DNA of 64,000 nt from Pelagibacterium flavum (GCF_025854335.1 NZ_CP107716.1:3713001-3777000); one strand, 5' to 3'; counted from the stretch's first letter, positions 7,401-16,202 are shown. Notes: generated by a model from the letters alone, not told the origin. Numbers and translations are program-made.

Positions 7401-7602
7401 GGGGAGGGAAATCGCGGTACACAATCGAAGCGGTGGAGCGATTTGAGCGCCGAACGCCCAAGCGCTATGCGCGCGGGCAGAACCACATCCAATGGTTGCG
7501 TTTCTGGCCGGCGCGGAGTTCGGCGAGGGCGGTTTCGTAGATGGGGGCTTGGGCGGTGAGGAACGTTGCGGGTGTTCGTTTTGTCATGGCGCTCCTAGAC
7601 CG

Positions 7603-8083
7603 TTAGGGCTTTCGCGAAACCATCCAGTACGTGACCTCCCGTGCGACCCGTGTTCGAAGGTCTTCTAGAGAAAGTCTACGATATTCCGCCGAACGAGGAT
7701 GGCCTGGTATCTGGCGAAGAAGCGCCTCGCGATCATAACTTGAGTATATCTGCAGCATGCGATCGTATACAGCGATCGGATCAGAATTGTTTTGCTGGCT
7801 GCGTTTTTCGGGATCGCCGAAAATGATGTCACCGTACTTTGAAATCGCCGCTTGTTCTCGATCCGAGATCGGAATGGAGATGATGTGTTGTGCACGGGTA
7901 TGGATATCTTTGACAATAGCCATAGCTTTCTCGCCCATCGAGCTTACATCAGTGACTTTTCCGATGCGGGAATCACCATTAACATCGGGATATTCAACCA
8001 GATCACCTATCCCGAAGGTTGCTTCTAGGCGTCCGTCTACGTCCATAAGTTCAGGCGGCGTACCGTCGAACGTTGTTGGAATC
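7603..8083 (-). pseudogene. 3' part of an IS-interrupted SEC-C-motif gene
   Basis: Encodes the last 160 or so residues of a protein split by the IS3 element. The longest ATG-started frame is 147 residues (from 8046), but the frame is open right up to the IS boundary at 8083 and reads upstream into IPTTFDGTPPELMDVDG. Removing the IS and one copy of its ATC duplication joins it in frame to 9358-9734 (...EVEK-IPTTFDG...). The visible sequence includes FGIGDLVEYPDVNGDSRIGK, which resembles a small beta-barrel, and a C-terminal helical part ending YWMVSRKP. I do not recognise a family. Codon use is visibly more AT-rich than in polA or the amidase, consistent with horizontal transfer. Confidence 0.75.
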
Positions 8084-8161
8084 TGAGCTACTCCCCGAAA
8101 ATGGGACGCTGACGTAAGCTACGAATTGTTGTCTGCTGGTCTTCGACGATGGAGATCAGAG

Positions 8162-8455
8162 ATGTCGAAACGAAAGCAGCATTCGCCCGAGTTCAAGGCG
8201 AAGGTCGCCCTGGAAGCATTGAAGGGCGAAGAGACGGTATCGGAATTGGCGAGCCGGTTCGGTATCCACCCCACGATGATCCACCAATGGAAGCGGGCGT
8301 TACTCGAAGGGGCATCGGGTGTGTTCGAGCGTGGCGGGCGCAAAAAGCCAGAGATTGACGATGAACAGGTCAAGGATCTGCACGCCAAGATCGGAGAGCT
8401 GGCCGTCGCCAACGATTTTTTGTCACGAAAGCTCAAGCCCTGGGGCGGGAAGTGA
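8162..8455 (+). CDS. IS3-family transposase OrfA
   Basis: 97 residues from the ATG at 8162. The helix-turn-helix is of the InsE/transposase-8 type: SKRKQHSPEFKAKVALEALK, then VSELASRFGIHPTMIHQWKR, then a leucine-zipper-like helix ending FLSRKLKPWGGK. OrfA binds the terminal inverted repeats and normally regulates transposition. Its TGA (8453-8455) overlaps the upstream end of the orfB frame. A heptamer T-TTT-TTG (8416-8422) lies in correct phase for -1 frameshifting, which would fuse OrfA to OrfB. Confidence 0.93.
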   Translation: MSKRKQHSPEFKAKVALEALKGEETVSELASRFGIHPTMIHQWKRALLEGASGVFERGGRKKPEIDDEQVKDLHAKIGELAVANDFLSRKLKPWGGK

Positions 8456-8463
8456 GACGGGGG

Positions 8464-9315
8464 ATGATAGAACCTGATCACCCCGTTCTCTCGATTGGCA
8501 AGCAGTGCACGCTGCTGTCGCTCTCGCGTTCCTCGTTCTACTACACGCCGAAAGGCGAGACCGAGATCAACCTCGCGCTAATGCGCAGGATCGATGAGCA
8601 ATTCCTGGAGACACCCTTCTTCGGAGTCCGGCAGATGACCTGGCACCTGCGCAATGAAGGGCACCTGGTGAACGAGAAGCGCGTGCGGCGGCTGATGCGG
8701 CTCATGGGGCTGATGCCAATCTACCAGAAGCCCAATACCTCGAGACCGGCCAAGGGACACAAGGTTTGGCCGTATCTTCTAAAGGGATTGAGGGTGGAAC
8801 GTCCGAACCAGGCCTGGGCTGCGGACATCACGTATCTTCCGATGCGCCGGGGCTTTCTCTACCTGGTGGCCATCATGGACTGGCACACCCGCAAAGTCTT
8901 GGCCTGGCGCATCTCGAACACGCTGGAGGCAGACTTCTGCATCGAAGCATTGAACGAGGCGGTCCACAAGTTCGGCCCACCCGAGGTCATGAACACCGAT
9001 CAAGGCAGCCAGTTCACGTCCTTTGCCTGGACCGATCGGTTGCGACGAATGGGAGTGCGCATCTCCATGGATGGCAAGGGGCGGTTCCTCGACAATATCT
9101 TTGTCGAGCGGCTCTGGCGCACCCTCAAATACGAATGCGTCTATCTGCACGCTTGGGAAACTGGATCACAGGCTCGTGCTGGCGTCCGCGACTGGATGGA
9201 ATTCTACAATCATCGACGCCCTCATTCCGCCCTTGGCGGTAAACCGCCTGCCGTGATCTATTGGCAGCGCATTGAGCAAAACCAACCCGACCAGCAGGTG
9301 CAACGAGTAGCTTAA
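8464..9315 (+). CDS. IS3-family transposase OrfB (DDE integrase catalytic subunit)
   Basis: 283 residues from the ATG at 8464; a GTG at 8452 gives four extra residues and overlaps the orfA stop. The catalytic triad is D in WAADITYL, D in NTDQGSQFTS and E in FVERLWRTLKYE, with the conserved YNHRRPHSALGGKPP tail of IS3 integrases. The N-terminal part (SIGKQCTLLSLSRSSFYY, FFGVRQMTWHL, VNEKRVRRLMRLMGL) is the usual HTH_21-like region. The active form is probably the OrfAB fusion made by -1 frameshifting or by coupled translation at the GTGA overlap. All catalytic residues are present. Confidence 0.94.
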   Translation: MIEPDHPVLSIGKQCTLLSLSRSSFYYTPKGETEINLALMRRIDEQFLETPFFGVRQMTWHLRNEGHLVNEKRVRRLMRLMGLMPIYQKPNTSRPAKGHKVWPYLLKGLRVERPNQAWAADITYLPMRRGFLYLVAIMDWHTRKVLAWRISNTLEADFCIEALNEAVHKFGPPEVMNTDQGSQFTSFAWTDRLRRMGVRISMDGKGRFLDNIFVERLWRTLKYECVYLHAWETGSQARAGVRDWMEFYNHRRPHSALGGKPPAVIYWQRIEQNQPDQQVQRVA

Positions 9316-9354
9316 TTTACGCCGAAATCTGTCCAGCGATTGGGGGGTAGCTCA

Positions 9355-9734
9355 ATCTTCTCTACCTCCCTAATGCAATCCAATACCCGTCCAATCTCAC
9401 GATGATCATCTCTGGCCTGCATCGCCGCTTCTAATTCAACCTCCACTCCATACCTTAGACTCGGAATCTTGAAGCCCAGCAGAAAGGCGACTTGATCCGC
9501 TCCCACTGAGTTATCGTCAGCCAAGTGCCCGTGGTTTGTGATAAAAACATACGCGGGAGGGGGTGCCTCGCCGGCGATTCGGAGATCTTGCGCCTCATCG
9601 AGGATTTCGGACGCCAGCTTGCCAATATGTTTCCAGGTAGCTTGGTCCAAGGATGCCGCGATAGACAGCTCAAACCAAAACACCGCGTTATCTAGCTGTT
9701 TTTTAAGCACCGATGGAGCTGGTCTCTTAGCCAC
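9355..9734 (-). pseudogene. Middle part of the IS-interrupted SEC-C-motif gene (frame -1)
   Basis: The frame is open from about 9770 and could start at a GTG at 9734; it runs to the IS boundary and then terminates inside the IS at 9312. Visible text includes LDNAVFWFELSIAASLDQ and PPPAYVFITNHGHLADD. It overlaps the 3' end of the 9692-10495 frame by 43 bp and continues it in sense: the upstream frame reads HRCLKNS-stop while this frame reads LKKQLDNAVFWF at the same run of six adenines. I read it as the continuation of the upstream protein, reached by -1 slippage or separated by a one-base deletion, rather than a separate gene. No family recognised. Confidence 0.7.
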
Positions 9735-10495
9735 TGGCGGAGTTCGCCAACAAATGCCTCCGAGCGAGGATCAGGACTGGTCCGCCATCCTGACTTGCGT
9801 TTTGCCTCTACGGCGTATTGCTTTCCAGAAGAACCAGTTGCCAAGAACTCGGGTGTGCTTTGAACCGACGAGCTTGTCTCGGCCCAGCTCATGGAAAAGC
9901 CGGCCAACGCAAATGCGGCAAATACATACGTTTCGTAGGTAGCTGACCAAAATGTCTCCACCGCTCGCAATCGTTTTACTAAATGCGCGGAAGGTCGATC
10001 ATTGTGCTCGAGAAGGTATAGGCCGTAAGCGAGACGAAATATCGATGATATGTAGCCGGCGTCATTGTGAACGATGATTGTTTGATTGGCGCCAATTTGC
10101 GCTCTTCGCTCGGCTTCCATTCTGGTTAGCCAAGCGAATAAGGGATGTGTATCCCCCGATTTCTGTTTCTTGGCTCCCCAGTCCCGGCCCAAGGTTTCCT
10201 TTAAAAAATAGAGTAAGAAATCCGTGAAATATAACCAACGCCGTGCCTCACGATAGAACACTCGCTTGCCAACAGCTACGATGCGATGGTCTCCGGCGAT
10301 AGTGGATACTATGGGTTTTCCGTACCCCTGTTGAATTTGCCGAACTGCATTCCTTGCATCTTGGCGCTGAAACGCACGCGACGCGTCGCCCGCAAGATCG
10401 CTCGGGAGCGTATCAAGGCTGAATGCGCCGTGACAGTGCTTGTACTTTCTACCGCTTCTGCAAGGGCATGGCTGATTTCTCCTTATGCCGCTCAC
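9692..10495 (-). pseudogene. 5' part of SEC-C-motif protein (N-terminal zinc-binding motif, possible nuclease-like core)
   Basis: 267 residues from a GTG at 10495, with a ribosome-site-like AGGGGAG just upstream and only 9 bp after the polA stop, so it could be cotranscribed with polA. The N-terminus is a clear SEC-C motif (CPCRSGRKYKHCHG, three Cys plus His ligands), a zinc-binding module found at the ends of SecA and on many accessory and mobile-element proteins. A later segment, TPEFLATGSSGKQYAVEAKRK, has an acidic residue followed by E-x-K and could be a PD-(D/E)xK-type nuclease core; this is inference. The frame ends at 9692 just after A-AAA-AAC, a classical slippery heptamer. Typical polA loci lack this gene, and its composition is AT-richer than the flanks. 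Confidence 0.65.
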
Positions 10496-10504
10496 CGCAC
10501 TCCC

Positions 10505-13393
10505 CTAATGCGCCGCTTCCCAGTTCTCCGCAGCCTTCGCATCCACCTGCAACGGCACTGACAACCGCAACGCCGGCTCCGCTGCCCCCTCCATCACCCG
10601 CTTGATAATCGGAATCGCCTGTTCGGCCTTGTCGGCGGGGGCCTCGAAAATCAGTTCGTCGTGGACCTGCAAGAGCATATCGGCGGGCACGTTCTCTTGC
10701 GTAAGGATGCGTTCCATGCGGATCATGGCGCGGCGGATGATATCGGCCGCCGAGCCCTGGATGGGGGCGTTGATGGAGGCGCGTTCGATGAAGGCGCGTT
10801 CCGACGGGTTCTTGGTGTTGACGTTTTCGAACGGGATCTTGCGGCCGAAAATGGTCGAGACGTAGCCCTGGGCCTTCACGATGCGGCGCTGTTCGGCCAT
10901 GTAATCCTGAATGCCGGGGAAGCGGGCGAAATAGGTCTTTATGTACTCCCCCGCCTCGCCACGCGAAATGCCGAGCTGGTTGGCGAGGCCAAAGGCGGAA
11001 ATGCCGTAGATGATGCCGAAATTGATGGCCTTGGCGCGGCGGCGGACCATGGGATCCATGTCCTTGATGGGGACATTGAACATTTCGGACGCCGTCATGG
11101 CGTGAATGTCCAGACCTTCCTCGAAGGCATCCTTTAGCGCATCGATATCGGCGATGTGGGCGAGAACGCGCAGCTCGATCTGGGAGTAATCGGCGGAAAT
11201 CAAAAGATTGCCCGGCGCGGCGACGAAGGCGGTGCGGATCTTGCGGCCATCCTCGGTGCGAATGGGGATGTTTTGCAGGTTCGGTTCGTTGGACGAGAGG
11301 CGCCCGGTGGCGACCGAGGCCTGATTGTATGAGGTGTGAACGCGGTTGGTGCGCGCATTGATATAGGTGGGCAGCGCGTCGGTGTAGGTCGAGCGCAGCT
11401 TGGTGACGCCGCGCCAATCGAGAATGGTCTGGGCCAGCGGCACCCCTTGCGCGGCGAGATCGTCGAGCACCGAGGCGCCGGTGGCCCAGGCGCCGGTCTT
11501 GGTTTTTGTGCCGCCTTCGAGCCCCATCTTGCCGAACAGGATATCGCCCAATTGCTTGGGAGAGCCGAGATTGAACTTTTCGCCGGCCAGCGCGTGGGCG
11601 GTTTCTTCAAGTGCCGCGGCGCGCTGGGCGAAATCGCCCGAGAGGCGCGAAAGAATCTGGCGATCGACCGAAACGCCGCGCGCTTCCATGCGGGCGAGGA
11701 CCGGGGTCAATGGGCGATCCAGCGTCTCGTAAACCGTGGTGACGCCCTGGGCGACCAGGCGGGGTTTGAGGATATGCCAGAGGCGCAGGGTGATATCGGC
11801 GTCTTCGGCGGCGTATTTCGCGGCGGGCTCGATTTCGAGCTTGTCGAAAGTGAGCTGGTTCTTGCCGGTGCCGGCGAGGTCGGTGAATTTGAGGCAGGTG
11901 TGATCGAGCCAGCGCAGGGCGAGCGCGTCCATGCCGTTGTTGCGGGCGCCATCGAGGGCGTAGCTCATCAGGAGCGTATCGTCGATGGGGGCCATGGTGA
12001 TGGCATAGCGGGCAAAAATGCCCATGTCGTATTTGACGTTCTGGCCGATCTTGAGGATTGCCGGGTCTTCCAGCACCGGGCGCAGCATGTCGAGGGCGAG
12101 GCGCATATCCATCTGGCCCTCGGCGCGGCCGCCGCCGAACATGTCGTCATTGCCGGTGGTGTGGCCGAGCGGGATATAGCACGCCTTGCCGGGGCGGGTG
12201 GAGAGGCAAATGCCGACCAGATCGGCGGCCTGGTTGTCGAGCCCGGTTGTTTCGGTATCGACGGCGACATGGCCCGTCGCGATGATATCGGCGATCCAGT
12301 TGGCCAGCGCTGTCTCGTCGCGGACGATCTCGTAATCGTCGAGATTGCAGGGGATGGCGCGGATGGCCTCCAGCACCTTTTCGGCGTGGGCATCGGGGCC
12401 GCCGGCGCCGGTGGCGGGGGCCGGGCCATCGGAGACATCGACGGCGCCGGGGATCGAGGCGCCCTTGACCGCCAGTTCGGCATCGGGCTCGAAATCGTCG
12501 GGGTCGACCTCGAGCAGCGCGGCGATGCGGCGGGTGATGGAGGTGAACTCCATGGCTTTGAGGAAGGGGATCAGCGTTTTGGCTTGAAGCGGTTCGCGGG
12601 CCAGGGCGTCGAAGGGGAGTTCGACGGGGGTGTTGCAATCGAGCTCGACCAGCTTGCGCGAGATGCGGGCCAGTTCGGCATGTTCGATGATCGATTCGCG
12701 GCGCTTTTGCTGCTTGATTTCCGAAGCGCGGGCGAGAAGGGTTTCGAGATCGCCATATTCATTGATGAGCAGCGCCGCGGTCTTGATGCCGATGCCGGGG
12801 ATGCCGGGGACGTTATCGACCGGATCGCCGCACAGGGCCTGAACGTCGACCACCTTGTCGGGGGTGACGCCGAATTTCTTGACCACCTCATCGGGGCCGA
12901 TCCAGCGCAGGGGCGGCTGGCCGGGGCGGGCGATGGTATCGAGCATGCAGACATTGGGGCCGACAAGCTGCATCAGATCCTTGTCGGAAGAGACGATGGT
13001 GACCTTGCCGCCGGCGTCGCGGAACTGGCAGGCATAGGTGGCGATGATGTCGTCGGCCTCGAAGCCTTCCTGTTCGATCGAGGGCAGGCAGAAGGCGCGG
13101 GTGGCGGCGCGGGTGAGGGGGAACTGGGGGATCAGGTCTTCAGGGGCCTCGGGGCGGTGGGCCTTATACTGATCGTAAAGATCGTTGCGGAAGCTCTTGC
13201 CGGAATAATCGAAGATTACCGCGAAATGGGTGGGCTCGTTTTCGCCCTTTAAATCCTCGGTGAGCTTATAGAGCATGTTGCAAAAGCCCGAGACGGCGCC
13301 GACCGGCAGGCCGTCGGACTTGCGCGTCAAAGGCGGCAGCGCGTGATATGCGCGGAAGATGAAGGACGAGCCGTCGACGAGGACGAGATGCAT
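10505..13393 (-). CDS. polA: DNA polymerase I
   Basis: 962 residues, full length. The N-terminal 5'-3' exonuclease opens LVLVDGSSFIFRAYHALPPL and carries the helix-hairpin-helix PGIPGIGIKTAALLI. The 3'-5' exonuclease domain keeps its metal ligands (VAVDTETTGLDNQA), so proofreading should be active. The polymerase palm and fingers show motif A (ISADYSQIELRVLAH), motif B (RRAKAINFGIIYGISAFGLA) and motif C (LLQVHDELIFEAP). It fills gaps in repair and removes Okazaki primers. The start at 13393 matches the universal N-terminus. The SEC-C gene follows at 9 bp on the same strand, which is unusual. Confidence 0.98.
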   Translation of the reverse strand: MHLVLVDGSSFIFRAYHALPPLTRKSDGLPVGAVSGFCNMLYKLTEDLKGENEPTHFAVIFDYSGKSFRNDLYDQYKAHRPEAPEDLIPQFPLTRAATRAFCLPSIEQEGFEADDIIATYACQFRDAGGKVTIVSSDKDLMQLVGPNVCMLDTIARPGQPPLRWIGPDEVVKKFGVTPDKVVDVQALCGDPVDNVPGIPGIGIKTAALLINEYGDLETLLARASEIKQQKRRESIIEHAELARISRKLVELDCNTPVELPFDALAREPLQAKTLIPFLKAMEFTSITRRIAALLEVDPDDFEPDAELAVKGASIPGAVDVSDGPAPATGAGGPDAHAEKVLEAIRAIPCNLDDYEIVRDETALANWIADIIATGHVAVDTETTGLDNQAADLVGICLSTRPGKACYIPLGHTTGNDDMFGGGRAEGQMDMRLALDMLRPVLEDPAILKIGQNVKYDMGIFARYAITMAPIDDTLLMSYALDGARNNGMDALALRWLDHTCLKFTDLAGTGKNQLTFDKLEIEPAAKYAAEDADITLRLWHILKPRLVAQGVTTVYETLDRPLTPVLARMEARGVSVDRQILSRLSGDFAQRAAALEETAHALAGEKFNLGSPKQLGDILFGKMGLEGGTKTKTGAWATGASVLDDLAAQGVPLAQTILDWRGVTKLRSTYTDALPTYINARTNRVHTSYNQASVATGRLSSNEPNLQNIPIRTEDGRKIRTAFVAAPGNLLISADYSQIELRVLAHIADIDALKDAFEEGLDIHAMTASEMFNVPIKDMDPMVRRRAKAINFGIIYGISAFGLANQLGISRGEAGEYIKTYFARFPGIQDYMAEQRRIVKAQGYVSTIFGRKIPFENVNTKNPSERAFIERASINAPIQGSAADIIRRAMIRMERILTQENVPADMLLQVHDELIFEAPADKAEQAIPIIKRVMEGAAEPALRLSVPLQVDAKAAENWEAAH

Positions 13394-13487
13394 TTAGGGC
13401 TCCCCGGGGCGCGGACTGGCGCGCCTTTACGATTCTGGTTGGGCGGACTTTCGCGCGATTATGCCGAAGGGGCAAGCGCCGTGGCGA

Positions 13488-14024
13488 TCAGGGACGGCCG
13501 GCGGGGGAGCGGACGCCCATGAGCAGGGCCCAATAGGTGCCGTAGGTGTTATAGGTCGTGGCCGGGCCGCGCTCGATGGCGATGCCGAACTGGACGTAAT
13601 CGGGGTTGACCATTGTCTTGTTGTGCGAGGGCGATTTGAGCCAGCCCACGATTGCCGTATCGAGATTGGGCGGGCCTCCGGCCAGGTTTTCGCCAGCCCC
13701 ACCGCCAAACCCCATGCGGCGCAGGCGGGTGTGCAAGGTCTGCTCGGGAGCGGCTGTGTGGGCGACGACCGAATTTTCGGCCATCAGGCGCGCCTGCTCT
13801 TCGGCGGCCCTTTGCAGGGTCGCGTTGTGGCTCAAAAGCGGCAGGTTGCGCTCGGCGCGCATGGCGTTGAGTTTCCGGGTCGCTTCGGCAATCGAGACCG
13901 AGGACACCGGGGTGGCGCGCTCGGTGGTCATGATGACAGTGCCCGAGGAACAGGCCGCCAAAACGAACGCGGCGCCGCCGGATGCGGAAAGGGTGAGGAA
14001 TCGGCGGCGGGTGATTTCGATCAT
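13488..14024 (-). CDS. CAP-domain (SCP/PR1-like) secreted lipoprotein
   Basis: About 178 residues from the ATG at 14024; an ATG six codons upstream at 14042 is also possible. The N-terminus is a signal peptide with a twin arginine ([15 protein letters not shown]) and a lipobox LAAC followed by SSG, suggesting an exported lipoprotein. The CAP domain covers about residues 48-172: [36 protein letters not shown], and [23 protein letters not shown], with conserved histidines and glutamate. Bacterial CAP proteins have poorly known envelope functions. It stands alone, divergent from rpmI. Confidence 0.9.
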   Translation of the reverse strand: MIEITRRRFLTLSASGGAAFVLAACSSGTVIMTTERATPVSSVSIAEATRKLNAMRAERNLPLLSHNATLQRAAEEQARLMAENSVVAHTAAPEQTLHTRLRRMGFGGGAGENLAGGPPNLDTAIVGWLKSPSHNKTMVNPDYVQFGIAIERGPATTYNTYGTYWALLMGVRSPAGRP

Positions 14025-14095
14025 GGGCGAGACTTTACCCAAACCGGGGCGGTTTGGAAGAGGTTAAAATGGCGCGGGGCCTGTCGCAGATGGGT

Positions 14096-14124
14096 CTTGC
14101 GCTTGGCGGCCATTCTCCCTATAA
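14096..14124 (+). promoter_or_regulatory. Candidate sigma-70 promoter for rpmI-rplT
   Basis: TTGCGC (14096-14101), 17-bp spacer, TATAAC (14119-14124), followed by a 142-nt leader before rpmI. The hexamers fit a housekeeping-type promoter. The leader has no hairpin that I can confidently assign to r-protein autoregulation. Confidence 0.5.
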
Positions 14125-14266
14125 CGCGCCGTCTCCGGTTGGTCCTTTGGGCCAGCCGCAGATTTCTATTGAACGAGCCGTCCGGCCAAAAGGCATGCCG
14201 TGGCAGCTCATGAAAGCGGACGTTCGGGAGACCGGACATCCAAGAAGACCAAAAAGGACCCGCAAA

Positions 14267-14467
14267 ATGCCCAAGATGAAGACCAAGTCTGGCGCCAAGA
14301 AGCGCTTCAAGGTGACTGCCACCGGTAAGGTCATGGCTGGCCCCGCCGGCAAGCGCCACCGCCTTATCAGCCACAACGCAAAGTACATCCGCTCCAATCG
14401 CGGTACCTCGGTCATGTCCGACCCCGATACCAAGATTGTCAAGAAGTACATGCCGTACGACCGGTAA
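14267..14467 (+). CDS. rpmI: 50S ribosomal protein L35 (bL35)
   Basis: 66 residues, the normal length. The basic sequence starts [20 protein letters not shown], contains [11 protein letters not shown] and ends [12 protein letters not shown]. The start at 14267 is the conserved MPKMKTKS terminus; longer in-frame extensions upstream are rejected. It is followed 46 bp later by rplT. In many bacteria infC precedes this pair, but here infC is about 11 kb downstream at 25419. Confidence 0.98.
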   Translation: MPKMKTKSGAKKRFKVTATGKVMAGPAGKRHRLISHNAKYIRSNRGTSVMSDPDTKIVKKYMPYDR

Positions 14468-14513
14468 GCGGCTGCCTGCCACAGCGCTCACGTCAGATTT
14501 GAGGAATTAAGAT

Positions 14514-14915
14514 ATGTCCCGCGTAAAAAGAGGCGTTACCGCCCACGCCCGCCACAAGAAGGTGATCAAGGCCGCCAAAGGCTATTACGGTCGCCGTTCC
14601 ACCAATTACCGCTCTGCCGTACAGGCCGTCGAGAAGGCCGGCCAGTACGCCTATCGCGACCGCAAGCAGAAGAAGCGCAATTTCCGCGCCCTGTGGATCC
14701 AGCGCATCAACGCCGCCGTGCGCAGCCATGGGTTGACCTATGGTCGATTTATCGACGGCCTCAGCAAGGCTGAGGTTGCTGTGGACCGCAAGGTTCTGGC
14801 CGATCTGGCAGTGCGCGAACCGGCAGCTTTCGAAGCGCTGGTTGCCAAGGCCAAGGAAGCCCTCGTCTATCTGGGCGACGTCGAAGCGACCACGCACGAG
14901 CGCATTTCCGCCTAA
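14514..14915 (+). CDS. rplT: 50S ribosomal protein L20 (bL20)
   Basis: 133 residues starting [20 protein letters not shown], with the conserved [13 protein letters not shown] and [20 protein letters not shown] segments. L20 binds 23S rRNA early in 50S assembly and in several bacteria represses its own operon. The C-terminus extends a little past the E. coli protein ([10 protein letters not shown]). GAGGAATTAAGAT supplies the ribosome site. It is followed by a dispersed palindrome and a strong terminator before pheS. Confidence 0.98.
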   Translation: MSRVKRGVTAHARHKKVIKAAKGYYGRRSTNYRSAVQAVEKAGQYAYRDRKQKKRNFRALWIQRINAAVRSHGLTYGRFIDGLSKAEVAVDRKVLADLAVREPAAFEALVAKAKEALVYLGDVEATTHERISA

Positions 14916-14950
14916 AAAGGCACCTGCGACTCCACCAGCCTTTATGGATC

Positions 14951-15000
14951 GCGTTGTCGAACCGAAAAAACCGGTTCCCACTTTTTCTGACAACGCTCCA
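14951..15000. repeat. Dispersed palindromic repeat, copy B
   Basis: GCGTTGTC-gaaccg-AAAAAA-ccggttccc-ACTTTTT-ct-GACAACGC-tcc. The outer arms GCGTTGTC/GACAACGC are perfect complements. Same family as 1405-1471, 41088-41135 and 42457-42507. It lies between rplT and its terminator. Confidence 0.7.
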
Positions 15001-15020
15001 GCCTGCTGAGGCCGAATTTG

Positions 15021-15067
15021 AAAGCCTTGCGCTGCCCCTTTTGGGGTGGCGCGGGGCTTTTTCGTTT
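15021..15067 (+). terminator. Intrinsic terminator between rplT and pheS
   Basis: Two-tier stem: AAAGCC (15021-15026) with GGCTTT (15055-15060), and GCGCTGCCCC (15029-15038) with GGGGTGGCGC (15043-15052) around a TTTT loop, followed by a U-rich run. It could instead act as a pheST leader hairpin, but no Phe-rich leader peptide precedes it. Confidence 0.75.
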
Positions 15068-15098
15068 GCTACCGCTTCGCCCGCAAAAAGAGTTTCCC

Positions 15099-16202
15099 AT
15101 GTTAGAGAACATCATGTCCGACGAGATCGCCGACCTCAGCCAATCGATCCACGCCGCCATTGGAAATGCGCAGGATGAAGCCGCGCTCGAGACGGTGCGG
15201 GTTTCGGCATTGGGCAAGAAGGGGTCGATTTCGGCGCTGCTTGCCACGCTGGGAAAAATGACCCCGGAGGAACGCAAGGAAAAAGGCCCCGCGATCAACG
15301 GGCTCAAGGCCGAGATCGGCGCCGCCATCGAAACCCGACGCGAGGCGCTGGCTGCAGCCGCGCTCGAAAAGCGCCTGGCCAGCGAAAAGCTCGATGTGAC
15401 CCTGCCGCTGCGCCCGGCCCCCACCGCCACAGGACGTGTCCATCCGGTGAGCCAGGTGATCGACGAGATCACGGCGATCTTTTCGGACATGGGGTTTGCG
15501 ATTGCCGAAGGGCCGGACGTCGAGACCGATTATTACAATTTCACGGCGCTCAATTTCCCCGAGGGCCATCCGGCGCGCGAAATGCACGACACGTTCTTTT
15601 TCGAGCCCGATGCCGAGGGCAACCGCAAGCTGTTGCGCACCCATACCTCCCCGGTGCAGGTGCGCACCATGGAACAGAGCGAACCGCCGATCCGCATCAT
15701 CATTCCCGGCCGCACCTATCGCAACGACTCAGACCAGACCCACACGCCGATGTTCCATCAGGTCGAGGGGCTGGTGATCGACAAGCAGAGCCATATCGGG
15801 CAATTGCGCTGGGTGCTCGAAGAATTCCTCAAGGCGTTTTTCGAAGTCGAGAGCGTTACGACCCGGTTCCGCCCGAGCTTTTTTCCCTTTACCGAGCCGA
15901 GCATGGAAGTGGACGTGCAATGCGACCGCTCGGGCAATGAAGTCAAGATCGGACAGGGCAATGACTGGCTGGAAATCCTGGGCTGCGGCATGGTGCATCC
16001 CAATGTGATCGAAGCCGGGGGGCTGGACCCCGATGTCTATCAGGGCTTTGCCTGGGGCATGGGGATCGACCGGCTCGCCATGCTCAAATACGGCATGGCC
16101 GATCTGCGCGCCTTCTTTGACGCCGACAAGCGCTGGCTCGACCATTACGGCTTCCGGCCGCTCGACCTGCCGACGCTGTTCGGGGGGCTGAGCGGTCCAT
16201 GA
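15099..16202 (+). CDS. pheS: Phenylalanine-tRNA ligase alpha subunit
   Basis: 367 residues from the ATG at 15099; an ATG at 15114 is an alternative. The N-terminal coiled-coil arm (about 1-100) precedes the class II catalytic core. Motif 2 is in [12 protein letters not shown] and [24 protein letters not shown], with phenylalanine-pocket residues around [16 protein letters not shown] and motif 3 in [17 protein letters not shown]. With PheT it forms the (alpha-beta)2 enzyme that charges tRNA-Phe. An AT-rich membrane gene starts within the stop codon (ATGA) and separates pheS from pheT, which is not the standard arrangement. Confidence 0.98.
   Translation: MLENIMSDEIADLSQSIHAAIGNAQDEAALETVRVSALGKKGSISALLATLGKMTPEERKEKGPAINGLKAEIGAAIETRREALAAAALEKRLASEKLDVTLPLRPAPTATGRVHPVSQVIDEITAIFSDMGFAIAEGPDVETDYYNFTALNFPEGHPAREMHDTFFFEPDAEGNRKLLRTHTSPVQVRTMEQSEPPIRIIIPGRTYRNDSDQTHTPMFHQVEGLVIDKQSHIGQLRWVLEEFLKAFFEVESVTTRFRPSFFPFTEPSMEVDVQCDRSGNEVKIGQGNDWLEILGCGMVHPNVIEAGGLDPDVYQGFAWGMGIDRLAMLKYGMADLRAFFDADKRWLDHYGFRPLDLPTLFGGLSGP

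Larger units (their letters stand above)
6946..7602. other. Gene-free region with dispersed repeats
   Basis: About 650 bp between the DUF421 gene and the accessory segment. It contains the inverted composite repeat 7111-7251 and the second-family copy 7308-7400. Bases 7401-7602 show no supported gene or RNA. The sequence CGCTCCTAGACCGTTAGGGCTTTCGCGAAACC at about 7591 resembles CGCTCCTAGATCGTTTCACC plus GTTTCGCGGAACG at about 41030, so another short dispersed repeat may lie at the island edge. Confidence 0.6.
8084..9354 (+). mobile_element. IS3-family insertion sequence, complete, 1271 bp
   Basis: Ends are TGAGCTAC at 8084 and GTAGCTCA at 9354, giving imperfect terminal inverted repeats (TGAGCTACtCCCCgA against TGAGCTACcCCCCaA) with the TG...CA termini expected of IS3 elements. 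The flanking trinucleotide ATC (8081-8083 and 9355-9357) is a 3-bp target duplication. It carries overlapping orfA and orfB and has inserted into a minus-strand SEC-C-motif gene. Both transposase frames look intact, so it may still be mobile. Confidence 0.93.

Noticed and set aside
6072..7461. Frames encoding peptides such as SSSGLTRGS and LDPGIRC
   Set aside because: They are translations of the dispersed palindromic repeats at 6071-6209 and 7111-7251, with no ribosome sites.
15003..15099. A pheST attenuator with a Phe leader peptide
   Set aside because: The hairpin at 15021-15060 is strong, but the only short frame before it has too few Phe codons and there is no alternative antiterminator pairing I can support. 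It is better read as the rplT terminator.
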